Positions 33,973 to 43,484 of a DNA stretch of 62,570 nt are shown one piece after another. The translations under genes and the position numbers were made by a program. This DNA comes from Mucilaginibacter sp. (lineage in GTDB: Bacteria > Bacteroidota > Bacteroidia > Sphingobacteriales > Sphingobacteriaceae). The DNA lies in contig JAQBOA010000046.1 of NCBI GenBank assembly GCA_028288305.1, positions 1-62,570 on the forward strand, written 5' to 3'. How positions within the stretch are numbered: position 1 is the first letter of the stretch; the number at the start of each line of letters is the position of its first letter. Under the pieces are notes generated by a model. It was given only the letters and a program-made list of their open reading frames with translations. It had not been told where the DNA came from and made no database searches.

Positions 33973-36900
33973 TTAGAATGTTAAATGGATATTGATACCA
34001 AAACGACGTGCTGTAGGGCTTGCTAAATCTGATCCACCACTACCCCCAACCAATGACCTGGAAGATGCATCATATCCTGATGCATATTGGTCAAGGTCAA
34101 TATCTTTACGGGCAGCAAAATATAGTAGGTTTCTGCCAACTAAATTAAAGCTTGCTTTTTTAATGAATGTTCCCTGTAATACCTTTGCCGGTAAATTGTA
34201 GCCGATTGTTGCTTCACGCAATTTGGCATATGAACGGCTGATCATATAATATTCATCAAAATTACCCCCTAAACCGCTTGATACGTATCCTTGTACTGTA
34301 ACAGCCGTTGTATTTGGAGCAAAAGTTAACTGGCTTAAGTTAGTAATCACACCGCCCGGACCGTAGGCAGGCGTACCGCTTACAAGCGTAACACCCGGAG
34401 CAACATAGGCCGGTGTAGCCGCTTTTGTACCTTCTGCAGTACTGTTCCACTCTTTTAAACGTGCTGCTCCAAAAGCTCCGGTTGCAGTTTCAGCTGCTGT
34501 ACCGCCATTCATAGCATGATAATAAGTATAGTCATAAGTTTTACCACCGATTCTGCCATCAAACTGGAAGCTCAGGGTAAAGTTATGATAGCTAAAATGA
34601 TTTGTGATACCAAATGCAAAATCAGGATTGGCATAACCTAATAACCCTAATTGTGAATTATTACTTTTACCAGGTGCTTGTATAGGGGAACCACCGCTAT
34701 TGATGATATTGCCGCTACCGTCTCTTACAAACTTTGTACCGTAAATCGCATCTAACCTGTCACCCACTTTATATAAATGGTTGTTTTGATATAAGCCGGT
34801 TTCATTACCATAAATAGATGACAAAGTTTCTTTATAGGTAGAAACGTTTATATTAACATCCCAATTTAAGCCGTCTTTGCTTCTAAGTGGCGAACCAACT
34901 AATTCAATTTCATATCCGTTCTTTTTGGTGGTTACACCATTAACAATTTGAGAAGAATAGGTAGTAGATGGTGCTACTGCCAATGAAATTATGTTCGGAC
35001 CGTTTGTTGTTGTAAAGTAAGTTGCATTTAAACCCAACCTGTTTCCAAGAAATTTTAGGTCTGCACCAAACTCATACGATTTTACATCGAAAGGTTTTAT
35101 GTTAGGATTTGCTATAGTGTTAGAAAGATTTACCGATGGCGAACCATTATAATAAGTAGTAGGTGAAGATGAACTTGAATTTACATAGTTGGGACCATTA
35201 TAAGGTGTGAATAATTCTGTGCCATATCCTAATAAACTACCCAAACTGCTGCCTGTTACAGCCGCGTAAGAAGAACCGATGTATGGTGAAGTTAAACCAC
35301 CCTTAACATCTGCGAACGAACCCCGCAACTTAAAGAATGATATAAATTCAGGTAATTTAATATAATCATTTACAACTGAACTTACTGATACCGATGGATA
35401 AAAATAGGTATTGGCATTGCCTGGCAATGTTGAGATGTTATCTACACGACCAGTAGTGTTAATATTAATATAATTTTTGTAACCCAAATCAACAGAGTAA
35501 TAAGCACTGTTAACCTGCATTTTTGAATTATAATTATAACCTAAAATAGGGTTTGTTGAGTTATCAAGGTTATAAACGTTTGGTAATGAAAGGTCTTTTG
35601 TAGTTGCCCATGAAGAAAGATATCTGAAAGACCGTTCGTTAGCACCAGCCAAAGCGGTTAAGTTAAACTTGCCTATCTTTTTATTGTAATTTAATGTTAA
35701 ATCGGTGTTGTTTTCTAACAAGCTACGCTGATCCTGCCTGTAATCACCATACCATCCAAAGTAATACCATGGTAAATATTGGTTTAGGTTAGTTGATGAA
35801 GGTACTTGCTCAGTACTTAATTCATTATAAGTATTCAATGCAGAACGTAAAGCTAAGTTCAGATCATCATTGAATTTATAAGTTAATCTTAAAGATCCAT
35901 TTACTACCTGGTTATCGCGGCCTTTCAGCCATTTTTCAGCCTGGAACCAAGGGTTGTTTTCTCGTCCGTATTCCTGTGCATATTGAACAAGGTTAGGTAC
36001 ACCCTGAGGGCCTTTATAAATATTTTTTAAATCATTGATGTTATAATCTGATGAGCCATAAACAAAAAATTCGTAAGCATAACTGTTAGGACCATAGCTT
36101 ACGTCTGGAATATTTGGAGAATATTGCAGATTCAGATTTAAATCTCCATCAATACGCAACTTAGGGGTAACGTCATAAGCTGCAGATATTTTAAAGTTAT
36201 CGATATTTAATTTTGTATTTGGAAAATCACCTTGTTGAAAAGTGTGACCATATGACATACGAATATCATAATTTGATCCGCTGGCTGATACTGCAACTGT
36301 GTTAGTATTAGTATATCCGGTTTGTACAAAATTGTTAAAATTATTTACACCACGGGCTAACCAGGGAGTTGGTGTTCTAATACCTGTAACGGGATCATAA
36401 GGGCTGTCAAACTGTGTTGTTTGAAACACACCGTCAAAACGTGGACCCCACTCAGGTAAACGCTGGTTATTATCATATAACTGATTACCATAAGCATACT
36501 TAAAATTAGTACCGCGACCATATTCATATTGGTCTTTTGGAAGAACTAAAAAGCCTTTTTCTGCTTCAAATGTGCTATTCAAATCAATTTGCCAGCCTTT
36601 TTTATCCTTAGTACCTTTTTTAGTTGTAATAATGATCGCTCCGTTTATACCCCTGAAACCGTAAAGGGCCGCAGCGTTGGGACCTTTTAATACGGTGTAG
36701 GTATCAACATCATCTGCGTTAAAATCATAAGTATTAGATTCTACCGGCTCGCCGTCAATTATATAAAGAATGTCCTTGCTACCACGTAAAACAACGGTTG
36801 GGGCTCCAAAAAATTCAGAACTTGCGCCAATGGTTAAACCTGCAACTTTACCGGCCATTGAGTTAAGTGGGTTAGCGTCGCGGGCGGTAGTTAATTCATC

Positions 36901-37296
36901 ACCGTTGATCTGTGATTGTGAGTAACCCAGTTTCTGGAATTCCTTTTTTACACCTAATGCGGTTACAACAACCTCATTAAGGGTCTTATTGTCAGGAACT
37001 AACGCTACTGAAATGTATTGTTCATTTACAATAGTCTCCTGTGAAATGAACGCTATTGATGAAAAAACCAATGTTTGGCCTTTATCAACAGCTATAGTAA
37101 AGCGGCCTTCAACACCTGTTACAGTGCCTTTGGTGCTTCCTTTAATAGTAACACTTACACCAGGCAGAGGTTGGTTATTGTTATCCAAAACAATACCTCT
37201 CACCGGAAGGTTCTGGGCAAATAGATTGCCACATACCATTAACACTGCTGTTAGTGTTAAAAGTAGTCGTGAAATTTTGAGTAAACTTTGTTTCAT
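33973..37296 (-). CDS. SusC/RagA-family TonB-linked outer-membrane transporter
   Basis: A 1107-residue outer-membrane transporter. Order of parts: signal peptide to about 27 (LFAQ), carboxypeptidase-regulatory-like beta-sandwich (about 30-110: VRGIVLDNNNQPLPGVSVTI), TonB-box/plug (LNEVVVTALGVKK, then VLKGPNAAALYGFRGINGAI), and a large beta-barrel to the terminal GINIHLTF. No N-terminal STN signalling domain is present, so control by a FecR/ECF-sigma pair is unlikely. Together with the SusD-like lipoprotein it forms a nutrient importer. Neighbours are a phosphatase and an EEP hydrolase, not carbohydrate-active enzymes, which hints at a phosphorylated ligand (inference). Confidence 0.95.
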   Translation of the reverse strand: MKQSLLKISRLLLTLTAVLMVCGNLFAQNLPVRGIVLDNNNQPLPGVSVTIKGSTKGTVTGVEGRFTIAVDKGQTLVFSSIAFISQETIVNEQYISVALVPDNKTLNEVVVTALGVKKEFQKLGYSQSQINGDELTTARDANPLNSMAGKVAGLTIGASSEFFGAPTVVLRGSKDILYIIDGEPVESNTYDFNADDVDTYTVLKGPNAAALYGFRGINGAIIITTKKGTKDKKGWQIDLNSTFEAEKGFLVLPKDQYEYGRGTNFKYAYGNQLYDNNQRLPEWGPRFDGVFQTTQFDSPYDPVTGIRTPTPWLARGVNNFNNFVQTGYTNTNTVAVSASGSNYDIRMSYGHTFQQGDFPNTKLNIDNFKISAAYDVTPKLRIDGDLNLNLQYSPNIPDVSYGPNSYAYEFFVYGSSDYNINDLKNIYKGPQGVPNLVQYAQEYGRENNPWFQAEKWLKGRDNQVVNGSLRLTYKFNDDLNLALRSALNTYNELSTEQVPSSTNLNQYLPWYYFGWYGDYRQDQRSLLENNTDLTLNYNKKIGKFNLTALAGANERSFRYLSSWATTKDLSLPNVYNLDNSTNPILGYNYNSKMQVNSAYYSVDLGYKNYININTTGRVDNISTLPGNANTYFYPSVSVSSVVNDYIKLPEFISFFKLRGSFADVKGGLTSPYIGSSYAAVTGSSLGSLLGYGTELFTPYNGPNYVNSSSSSPTTYYNGSPSVNLSNTIANPNIKPFDVKSYEFGADLKFLGNRLGLNATYFTTTNGPNIISLAVAPSTTYSSQIVNGVTTKKNGYEIELVGSPLRSKDGLNWDVNINVSTYKETLSSIYGNETGLYQNNHLYKVGDRLDAIYGTKFVRDGSGNIINSGGSPIQAPGKSNNSQLGLLGYANPDFAFGITNHFSYHNFTLSFQFDGRIGGKTYDYTYYHAMNGGTAAETATGAFGAARLKEWNSTAEGTKAATPAYVAPGVTLVSGTPAYGPGGVITNLSQLTFAPNTTAVTVQGYVSSGLGGNFDEYYMISRSYAKLREATIGYNLPAKVLQGTFIKKASFNLVGRNLLYFAARKDIDLDQYASGYDASSRSLVGGSGGSDLASPTARRFGINIHLTF

Positions 37297-37587
37297 AATG
37301 CGATTTGGGATTTATCGCTGCAAAACTATCCTTGCCGTGTTATGGAAACATTGTTGGAACAACAACAAAAAGTTAACAAATACTAAACAAACAAACAAAA
37401 AATCAACGTATGTTAACAAATGATTTTTTTAATGGGAATTTAGAACTCTTAAGAAAGTTTTTTACTTTAACTAAATAGGCACTTTTCTCATTTGTATTGA
37501 AAAAGTTACTTCCTGGATATTATTTATTTGTTAATGTAATAATCCTATTAAATTCCCCATTGAAACAACAGACGTTTTCAATTCTGT

Positions 37588-38382
37588 TTAATTTATGACA
37601 AGTGTAGTGCTTATCCCGAAATGATCACTTGCATATAAACCGGTTTCTTTATCAGGAACATTTAACACTATACCTGAATTCATCAAATTGGGATAATTTT
37701 TTTTCCCCTGGTAAGGTAGTGCAAATAAGTGATCAACACATATCGGCGTTTTTTTCATATAGGAATCAACAAGGCTATACCTGGGTTTTATTCCATTGCC
37801 TGCAGCATAACAGTCAACAGCTTTCGTTTTTTTTATGAATGCCTTAATTTCAACAGAATCTACTTTAGCATTAAAGTCTCCGCAAATAATAGATATGTTA
37901 TTCTTTTTATTAGCGACGGCAATATCAGCAACAAATTTTGCTTGTTTTTTTCTTAATTCAATTTCATATGTTAAATGAGTAAGATGTGTATTAACAAGCG
38001 TTAACCTGTTTTCTGTTGACAGTTCAATTTCTGCAAGCAGCACTTTACGCTCATCATCCCTGGGTACAGCTGGTAAATCAAAATGCTTAAAGGAAATAAT
38101 CGGAAAGGCGGATAAAATCCCAAGACCCGAATAGCTATCCACCAAATTACCTTCAAATTGACGTTTTTTAAATCGCGCTGGTAAAAATAAATAATTCATC
38201 TTCAGTTTTTTTGCCAGGAATTTTAAAGTATCAGCTTTACCCTCATCGCTATAAAAGCATTCCTGGCAAGCTATAATACCCGGTTTTAAAGCTTTAAGTT
38301 GATCAGCAAGTATTCGCATCCGGGTATGATAGTCGCCGTCACACTTCCAGGTATTTATGGTAATAATATTAATGAGTTTCAC
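37588..38382 (-). CDS. Endonuclease/exonuclease/phosphatase (EEP) family hydrolase
   Basis: A 264-residue EEP-fold enzyme. Metal and catalytic residues appear in order: NTWKCDG (Asn), CQECF with the catalytic Glu (about 38), NTHLTHLT (His), GDFNAKVDS with Asp-x-Asn (about 167) and the final SDHFG His (about 257). The family includes nucleases, sphingomyelinases and inositol phosphatases. No signal peptide is evident. No ATG exists at the N-terminus; a GTG at 38382 (MKLINIITINTW) fits the domain start best, with a TTG at 38403 as alternative. It precedes the SusC gene by 291 bp on the same strand. Specific substrate unknown. Confidence 0.8.
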   Translation of the reverse strand: MKLINIITINTWKCDGDYHTRMRILADQLKALKPGIIACQECFYSDEGKADTLKFLAKKLKMNYLFLPARFKKRQFEGNLVDSYSGLGILSAFPIISFKHFDLPAVPRDDERKVLLAEIELSTENRLTLVNTHLTHLTYEIELRKKQAKFVADIAVANKKNNISIICGDFNAKVDSVEIKAFIKKTKAVDCYAAGNGIKPRYSLVDSYMKKTPICVDHLFALPYQGKKNYPNLMNSGIVLNVPDKETGLYASDHFGISTTLVIN

Positions 38383-38756
38383 GATTGACGAGTCAGTAAA
38401 CAAAATTGAACATTCATTATTAGTTGATAATTAGATTTTTATTAATCATTTATAAAAAGTGTTTTATTGAGTTAGGCTCATTCATAAAAAAAGAATTATT
38501 ATATAATTAGTGCGTTGTCAGTTAACGATTTAATAAATCCAAATTTAACATAAAATGGCAATTATATATTGGAATTTAATGTTTGACATTAGTTTAGTAA
38601 CCTAACTCATTACTGATGTAATGTAAGTGATTATTTCGATTTAGCCCGTTGTCAATTCAGCGAGGTGTAATGCTTTTGATACTGGAAAATTTGAAATTGA
38701 AGCAATCCCTTTGCTATTTAGTTGAAATTGATACATTTGAATATAAATCATACAAT
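38383..38756. other. 374-bp divergent gap
   Basis: AT-rich, no credible gene. It holds an 8-bp inverted repeat, GAGTTAGG (38469-38476) and CCTAACTC (38601-38608), too far apart to be a firm operator, and two partial direct repeats CGTTGTCA. It must contain the promoters of the EEP hydrolase and O-methyltransferase genes. Confidence 0.4.
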
Positions 38757-39422
38757 ATGGGCAAGAAACTTTTTAAATCAGTCGACAAATACATTGGTAA
38801 ATTATTGGGTGCTGAAGATAGTGCCTTGAAAGGTACAATAAAGGCCATGAAAGAAGCCGATATACCTGCTATTAGTGTATCAGCTAACCAGGGTAAATTT
38901 TTACAGGTATTAGCACGGTCATGCAATGCAAAAAAAATACTGGAGATTGGAACACTGGGCGGCTACAGCACCATTTGGCTTGGCAGAGCATTGCCACCTG
39001 ATGGGCGTCTTATAACACTTGAACTGGAGCAGACCCATGCTGATGTAGCCCGCCTGAATATTATTAAAGCCGGTTTGGATCCGATTGTAGAAATTAGGGT
39101 TGGTAAGGCGCTTGATCTTTTGCCAATTATTGTAAAAGAAGGAATAGGCCCTTTTGACATGATATTTATTGATGCCGATAAACCACCATATCCCGAGTAT
39201 TTTGAATGGGCCTTAAAACTCTCCAGGCCGGGTACACTTATTGTTGCTGATAATGTAATACGCGAAGGAAAAGTTTTAGATAATAACATCGATGACGATA
39301 AGGTTAGAGGCGTTCAAAAATTAAATAAGATGCTAAGTGAAAATAAAAAGGTTACTGCAACAATTATTCAAACTGTTGGCAGCAAAGAGCATGATGGCAT
39401 GGCAATAATGGTAGTAAACTAA
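38757..39422 (+). CDS. O-methyltransferase, caffeoyl-CoA/catechol O-methyltransferase family
   Basis: A 221-residue SAM-dependent methyltransferase. The ATG at 38757 (MGKKLFKSVDKYIGKLLG) gives the usual family length; earlier in-frame codons would add 36 residues without homology. Motifs: EIGTLGGYSTIWLGRAL (SAM binding, about 62), LITLELEQTHADVAR, and FDMIFIDADKPPYPEYFEWA with the metal-binding Asp residues (about 136-145), then LIVADNVIREG. Enzymes of this group methylate catechol hydroxyls in a divalent-metal-dependent way. Flexirubins can carry ring modifications, but a link to the pathway loci is speculation. It stands alone. Confidence 0.88.
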   Translation: MGKKLFKSVDKYIGKLLGAEDSALKGTIKAMKEADIPAISVSANQGKFLQVLARSCNAKKILEIGTLGGYSTIWLGRALPPDGRLITLELEQTHADVARLNIIKAGLDPIVEIRVGKALDLLPIIVKEGIGPFDMIFIDADKPPYPEYFEWALKLSRPGTLIVADNVIREGKVLDNNIDDDKVRGVQKLNKMLSENKKVTATIIQTVGSKEHDGMAIMVVN

Positions 39423-39556
39423 TATAAGAGAATTTTTACGATATAACCCTTTCTTAATATTAAATATTTTAATAAGATAATTTTTTAATTAATAATTAGT
39501 TAATTTGAAACAATTTAATTAATTTTATGTTCTCTATTTAATAATCAATATTAATT

Positions 39557-39739
39557 ATGAAAAGTATTTATTCTCCTGAACAAGCATTAATGAAAATGTC
39601 GCCAGACCCTGAAAGTTGCTCTTCAAGGCCCTATCCTCCTCAAAATTATGTGCATAGACCTTTTAGTTTATCAATTTTTACTTTTTCATTCAAAAAAATC
39701 AATGAAAAATTAAAAAAGCTTGGTAAAAAATTAAAGTGA
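39557..39739 (+). CDS. Possible 60-residue basic peptide
   Basis: A short ORF with an ATG and a compact composition. The N-terminal half is polar with Pro, Ser and Tyr (MSPDPESCSSRPYPPQNY). The C-terminal half is an amphipathic, Lys-rich helix-like stretch (FSFKKINEKLKKLGKKLK). There is no signal peptide. The upstream 130 bp are very AT-rich, as in promoters of this window. It sits 7 bp before the end of the convergent GH1-like gene. I recognise no family; it could be a membrane-active peptide or a chance ORF. Confidence 0.4.
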   Translation: MKSIYSPEQALMKMSPDPESCSSRPYPPQNYVHRPFSLSIFTFSFKKINEKLKKLGKKLK

Positions 39740-39746
39740 GCCTACT

Positions 39747-40964
39747 TTATTTAAAATAAGGCGGTTTTAAATAAAGCACATAGCTTTCAGCCTCAATCGC
39801 AGTTTTCCATTGTTTAATAAGATTTTTGTAGGCCTCGCCGACAGGTCTTATTTTACGGTCAAGGTCATACAAGCCTAATGAATTTACGTTACCTGCATCA
39901 TTTCTTAAAGCTGAGTCCCAATCTACCTGGTCAGTTAGGCTATACCATGTAAAACCGTAAATGGGTATTCCATCGCGTTTTAACCTGCGCACATTAGCCC
40001 ATTGGGTTTGCAGCCATCTTATTGAATTAGGCTCTGCAATGTTAGTTTCAGTATGCATAACCGGTAATTTATACCTGCTGTAATACTGATGAGTTATTAC
40101 GTAATATCCAAAAATTTCACCCGCTGCAGATGTACTTCCATCTTCATGCACCATATGTTCATTGGTTAAGTAGTAATCATTGCCCATAACACAGCTGCCT
40201 TTTATCAGGTTGTTTTCAAACCAGCGGTATTCAGCTTTAGTCATGCCGTTTTCTAACAAATACTCATACATAACTACACTTATGGGATAACCATAGCTAA
40301 GATCAAGAGAAAGAAAACGCTTTTGATTTAAAAATGATGCAAGCGGATCGCAATCTGGTGTTTCGGGATGAAAATATTCGGAAGATTCACTTTGAATAAA
40401 TACGGCATCGGGTTGTATTTCGAGTATGGCCTGCATTGCCAGTACATTAGCTTTGCAAAGATTTTTTAAAGCTGTAACGAATGAGCGTTCGTCTGTTTTG
40501 CGTTCATTCCACCAGCCGTATAATGCTGAAAAGGCAGCCGCAATAAAAATTTCATTGACAGGGGTGTAAAAACGGATGTAACTAAAACGCTTTGCGAAAG
40601 CCCTTGCATATTCTGCAAAATACTGTGGAAAATCCGGGTTCTGAAAATCTCCAAGCCAATCAGGTACTCCAAAATGACAAAGATCAACAATTGGAGTAAT
40701 TTCTTGGTGTTTCAGGTACGCAAAACCTTCATCAGCAAAGTCCCAGTTATACTTACCTGGCGCTTCATGAACATTGTAATAAGCGGGGCCATAACGAAGC
40801 ACATCTATTCCTGTTTCTTTTACAAGATCAAAGTCTTGTTTCCATAGTTTGTAATGTCCGCATTTTTCCATCTCATCTACCCTTTTTCGTGTACCATTGG
40901 GTAACGTGATCATCGGGTAGCTGTTTTCAATGCCGGTAGCAAACATGAATTTATTTTTGTTCAT
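39747..40964 (-). CDS. GH1-like glycosidase (non-canonical family 1)
   Basis: A 405-residue barrel protein of the GH1 superfamily. The acid/base Glu is in YTPVNEIF (about 135) and the nucleophile Glu in MHTETN (about 303), where canonical GH1 has ITENG. The Trp-rich end (YGFTWYSLTDQVDWDSALR) is typical. It is shorter than usual GH1 beta-glucosidases (about 450) and lacks a signal peptide, so it is cytoplasmic. It is related to the N-terminal domain of the fusion protein at 43441. It is divergent from a glycosyltransferase gene, suggesting a role in the same glycan locus, perhaps trimming or transferring a sugar. Activity on a real substrate is not shown. Confidence 0.75.
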   Translation of the reverse strand: MNKNKFMFATGIENSYPMITLPNGTRKRVDEMEKCGHYKLWKQDFDLVKETGIDVLRYGPAYYNVHEAPGKYNWDFADEGFAYLKHQEITPIVDLCHFGVPDWLGDFQNPDFPQYFAEYARAFAKRFSYIRFYTPVNEIFIAAAFSALYGWWNERKTDERSFVTALKNLCKANVLAMQAILEIQPDAVFIQSESSEYFHPETPDCDPLASFLNQKRFLSLDLSYGYPISVVMYEYLLENGMTKAEYRWFENNLIKGSCVMGNDYYLTNEHMVHEDGSTSAAGEIFGYYVITHQYYSRYKLPVMHTETNIAEPNSIRWLQTQWANVRRLKRDGIPIYGFTWYSLTDQVDWDSALRNDAGNVNSLGLYDLDRKIRPVGEAYKNLIKQWKTAIEAESYVLYLKPPYFK

Positions 40965-41123
40965 AGTATATCTGAATGAAAAATAATAACTCTCTTTTTT
41001 TGAGTAAATTTTAATTAATAAATAAAAATGTTACAATTAACAGGCATTATAACGTAAATAAAATGTTTTTTGATTCAATATTTTACTAATAATTTATTTT
41101 CTTTCAAAACAAAAAACATATAA

Positions 41124-42341
41124 ATGTTATTATATCTTATACAAACAATACATGAAATGGAATTATTGAGCAATGTAAAACTGGATAAACCGATAAAAAA
41201 TTTATATCAAAATGTACCAAAAAATATAATATGCTTCTCGCACCTGCGCTGGGATTTTGTATTTCAAAGGCCGCAACATTTATTAACTCGTTTTTCTAAA
41301 ACTTTTAATATTTTTTTTATTGAAGAACCGATTTTTGATGCCACAGGACAAGAATATTATTCATATACGCAAAAGGAAGAAAACCTATTAGTAGTAGTGC
41401 CTCATATAATGTCCGGCTTAAATCTGGCTCAAATAACTGCTATACAAAAAAGCATGTTCGATCAATTTATGGAGAATAAGGATTCTTCTGATTATTGCTT
41501 TTGGTATTATACACCAATGGCACTTGAATTTAGCAGGAAATACACACCTGATTTGATTGTGTACGATTGCATGGACGAACTTTCTGCCTTTAAATTTGCC
41601 CCGGAAGAATTAAAAACCCTTGAAAAAGAATTACTTAAAAAAGCTGATATAGTATTTACAGGCGGCCATTCCCTTTATGAAGCAAAGAAAAATCAGCATG
41701 CCAACATTTATCCTTTTCCAAGCAGTATTGAAAAGGAACATTTTGCCAAAGCGCGCAAAATAAAGACTTCGCCGCCTGATCAGATTGTTACTGAAAAACC
41801 AAAACTTGGGTTTTATGGAGTTATTGACGAACGTTTTGATATTGAACTGATAAGAGGTATTGCCAATGCCCGTCCTGACTGGCAAATTATTTTGATTGGG
41901 CCTGTTGTAAAAATTGACCCTGCAACCTTACCTGTGAATAGTAATATCCATTATATAGGATCAAAAAATTACCAGGAATTACCTGCATATCTTTCTACAT
42001 GGGATATTGCGCTAATTCCCTTTTTACTCAATGAATCAACCCGGTTTATTAGCCCTACAAAAACACCGGAGTACCTTGCTGCTGGTATACCTGTAGTTTC
42101 CACACCAATAAGGGATGTAATTAATCCTTATGGTAAAAACAGGCTGGTGCATATAGGAGTAACCGCCCAAGATTTTATAAGCGCAACTGAAAAAGAACTT
42201 AAAACTTTGAAAAGGGACAAGTGGCTTTTAAATGTAGATGCTTTCTTATCCAATAACTCGTGGGATAAAACCTGTAAAGCAATGCTAATGCTGATTATGG
42301 AAACAATTAAAAACAGATCATTTACCTCAATAGCACAATAA
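41124..42341 (+). CDS. Glycosyltransferase, GT-B fold (GT1/GT4-like)
   Basis: A 405-residue glycosyltransferase. The N-terminal half has ICFSHLRWDFVFQRPQHLLT, a phrase common in family-1-like transferases found near UDP-galactopyranose mutase genes. The C-terminal nucleotide-sugar domain shows LGFYGVIDERFDIELI, then IHYIGSKNYQELPAYLSTWD and the donor-binding ESTRFISPTKTPEYLAAGIP with the E-x7-E pattern. The start is ATG 41124; ATG 41157 (MELLSNVKLDK) is an alternative. It is 6 bp from glf, so UDP-galactofuranose is a candidate donor (inference). Predicted cytoplasmic, adding a sugar to a cell-surface glycan precursor. Confidence 0.85.
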   Translation: MLLYLIQTIHEMELLSNVKLDKPIKNLYQNVPKNIICFSHLRWDFVFQRPQHLLTRFSKTFNIFFIEEPIFDATGQEYYSYTQKEENLLVVVPHIMSGLNLAQITAIQKSMFDQFMENKDSSDYCFWYYTPMALEFSRKYTPDLIVYDCMDELSAFKFAPEELKTLEKELLKKADIVFTGGHSLYEAKKNQHANIYPFPSSIEKEHFAKARKIKTSPPDQIVTEKPKLGFYGVIDERFDIELIRGIANARPDWQIILIGPVVKIDPATLPVNSNIHYIGSKNYQELPAYLSTWDIALIPFLLNESTRFISPTKTPEYLAAGIPVVSTPIRDVINPYGKNRLVHIGVTAQDFISATEKELKTLKRDKWLLNVDAFLSNNSWDKTCKAMLMLIMETIKNRSFTSIAQ

Positions 42342-42347
42342 AAAAAC

Positions 42348-43484
42348 ATGTTTGATTATTTAGTAGTAGGAGCAGGTTTCGCAGGGAGCGTGATGGCAGA
42401 AAGACTTGCAAGTGTAGCTGATAAAAAGGTATTAATAATTGATAAACGTAACCATATTGGGGGTAATGCTTATGATTTTTATAATAATGACGGCATCCTG
42501 ATCCATAAATACGGACCCCATATTTTTCATACCAACAGTAAAGAAGTATTTAATTACCTGTCGAAATTTACAGAGTGGCGAAACTACCAGCATAAGGTGC
42601 TGGCTTGTGTAGACGGGCAACAGGTACCTATACCTATTAACCTCACCACTATAAACAGTTTGTATGGCTTAAATTTAAGCAGTGCTGAAGTTGAAGGTTT
42701 CTTTGCGTCTAAAGCAGAAGATATTTCCCGTGTACAAACTTCGGAAGATGTAGTAGTAAAGGCTGTTGGACGTGAACTTTATGAGAAGTTTTTTAAAGGA
42801 TATACAAAAAAGCAATGGGATCTTGATCCATCTGAACTGGATGCTTCGGTAACTGCCCGTGTACCTACACGTACCAACAAAGATGATCGTTATTTTACTG
42901 ATAATTACCAGGCTATGCCTTTACATGGATATTCCAAAATGTTTGAAAAAATGCTGGATCATCCCAATATAAAGATTATGCTCAACACTGATTATCATGA
43001 GATAATGAATGATATCAGGTATAAAAAGATGGTATTTACCGGGCCGGTTGATGAATATTTTGATTTTTGTTACGGTAAACTGCCTTACCGTTCAATAAAA
43101 TTCAAATTTGAAACGCTGGATCAGGAAAAGTTTCAGCAAACAGGCACCATAAACTATCCAAACGATTATGCTTTTACCCGTATTACTGAATTTAAATATC
43201 TTACAGGTCAAAAGCATTCAAAAACCACTGTAGTTTATGAATTTCCAAAAGCTGATGGAGATCCTTATTATCCAATACCACGGCCAGAAAATGCCAGCCT
43301 ATACAAAAAGTACCAGGCATTAACGGATCAAACCAACACTTACTTTGTAGGCCGGCTGGCCACTTATAAATACTACAATATGGATCAGGTAGTTGCCCAG
43401 GCCTTAACTACTTTTAAAAAAATAGAGGCTGAAAGCCCGAATGAACCCTTGTATGACGAAACAACTGTTAACAACCGGAATTGA
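42348..43484 (+). CDS. glf: UDP-galactopyranose mutase
   Basis: A 378-residue FAD enzyme that interconverts UDP-galactopyranose and UDP-galactofuranose. The FAD-binding GAGFAGSVMAERLA is at the N-terminus, followed by IDKRNHIGGNAYDF, KYGPHIFHTNSKEVF and the substrate-binding Arg/Tyr region (FTRITEFKYL, YEFPKADGDPYYPIPRPEN). The C-terminal RLATYKYYNMDQVVAQAL is also typical. It overlaps the next gene by 44 bp and follows the glycosyltransferase by 6 bp, so this is a tight operon making Galf-containing glycan. Family assignment is secure. Confidence 0.96.
   Translation: MFDYLVVGAGFAGSVMAERLASVADKKVLIIDKRNHIGGNAYDFYNNDGILIHKYGPHIFHTNSKEVFNYLSKFTEWRNYQHKVLACVDGQQVPIPINLTTINSLYGLNLSSAEVEGFFASKAEDISRVQTSEDVVVKAVGRELYEKFFKGYTKKQWDLDPSELDASVTARVPTRTNKDDRYFTDNYQAMPLHGYSKMFEKMLDHPNIKIMLNTDYHEIMNDIRYKKMVFTGPVDEYFDFCYGKLPYRSIKFKFETLDQEKFQQTGTINYPNDYAFTRITEFKYLTGQKHSKTTVVYEFPKADGDPYYPIPRPENASLYKKYQALTDQTNTYFVGRLATYKYYNMDQVVAQALTTFKKIEAESPNEPLYDETTVNNRN

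Noticed and set aside
36989..37423. 144-residue plus-strand ORF antisense to the SusC start
   Set aside because: It is a shadow of the SusC N-terminal region; the minus frame has signal peptide, regulatory domain and plug motifs.
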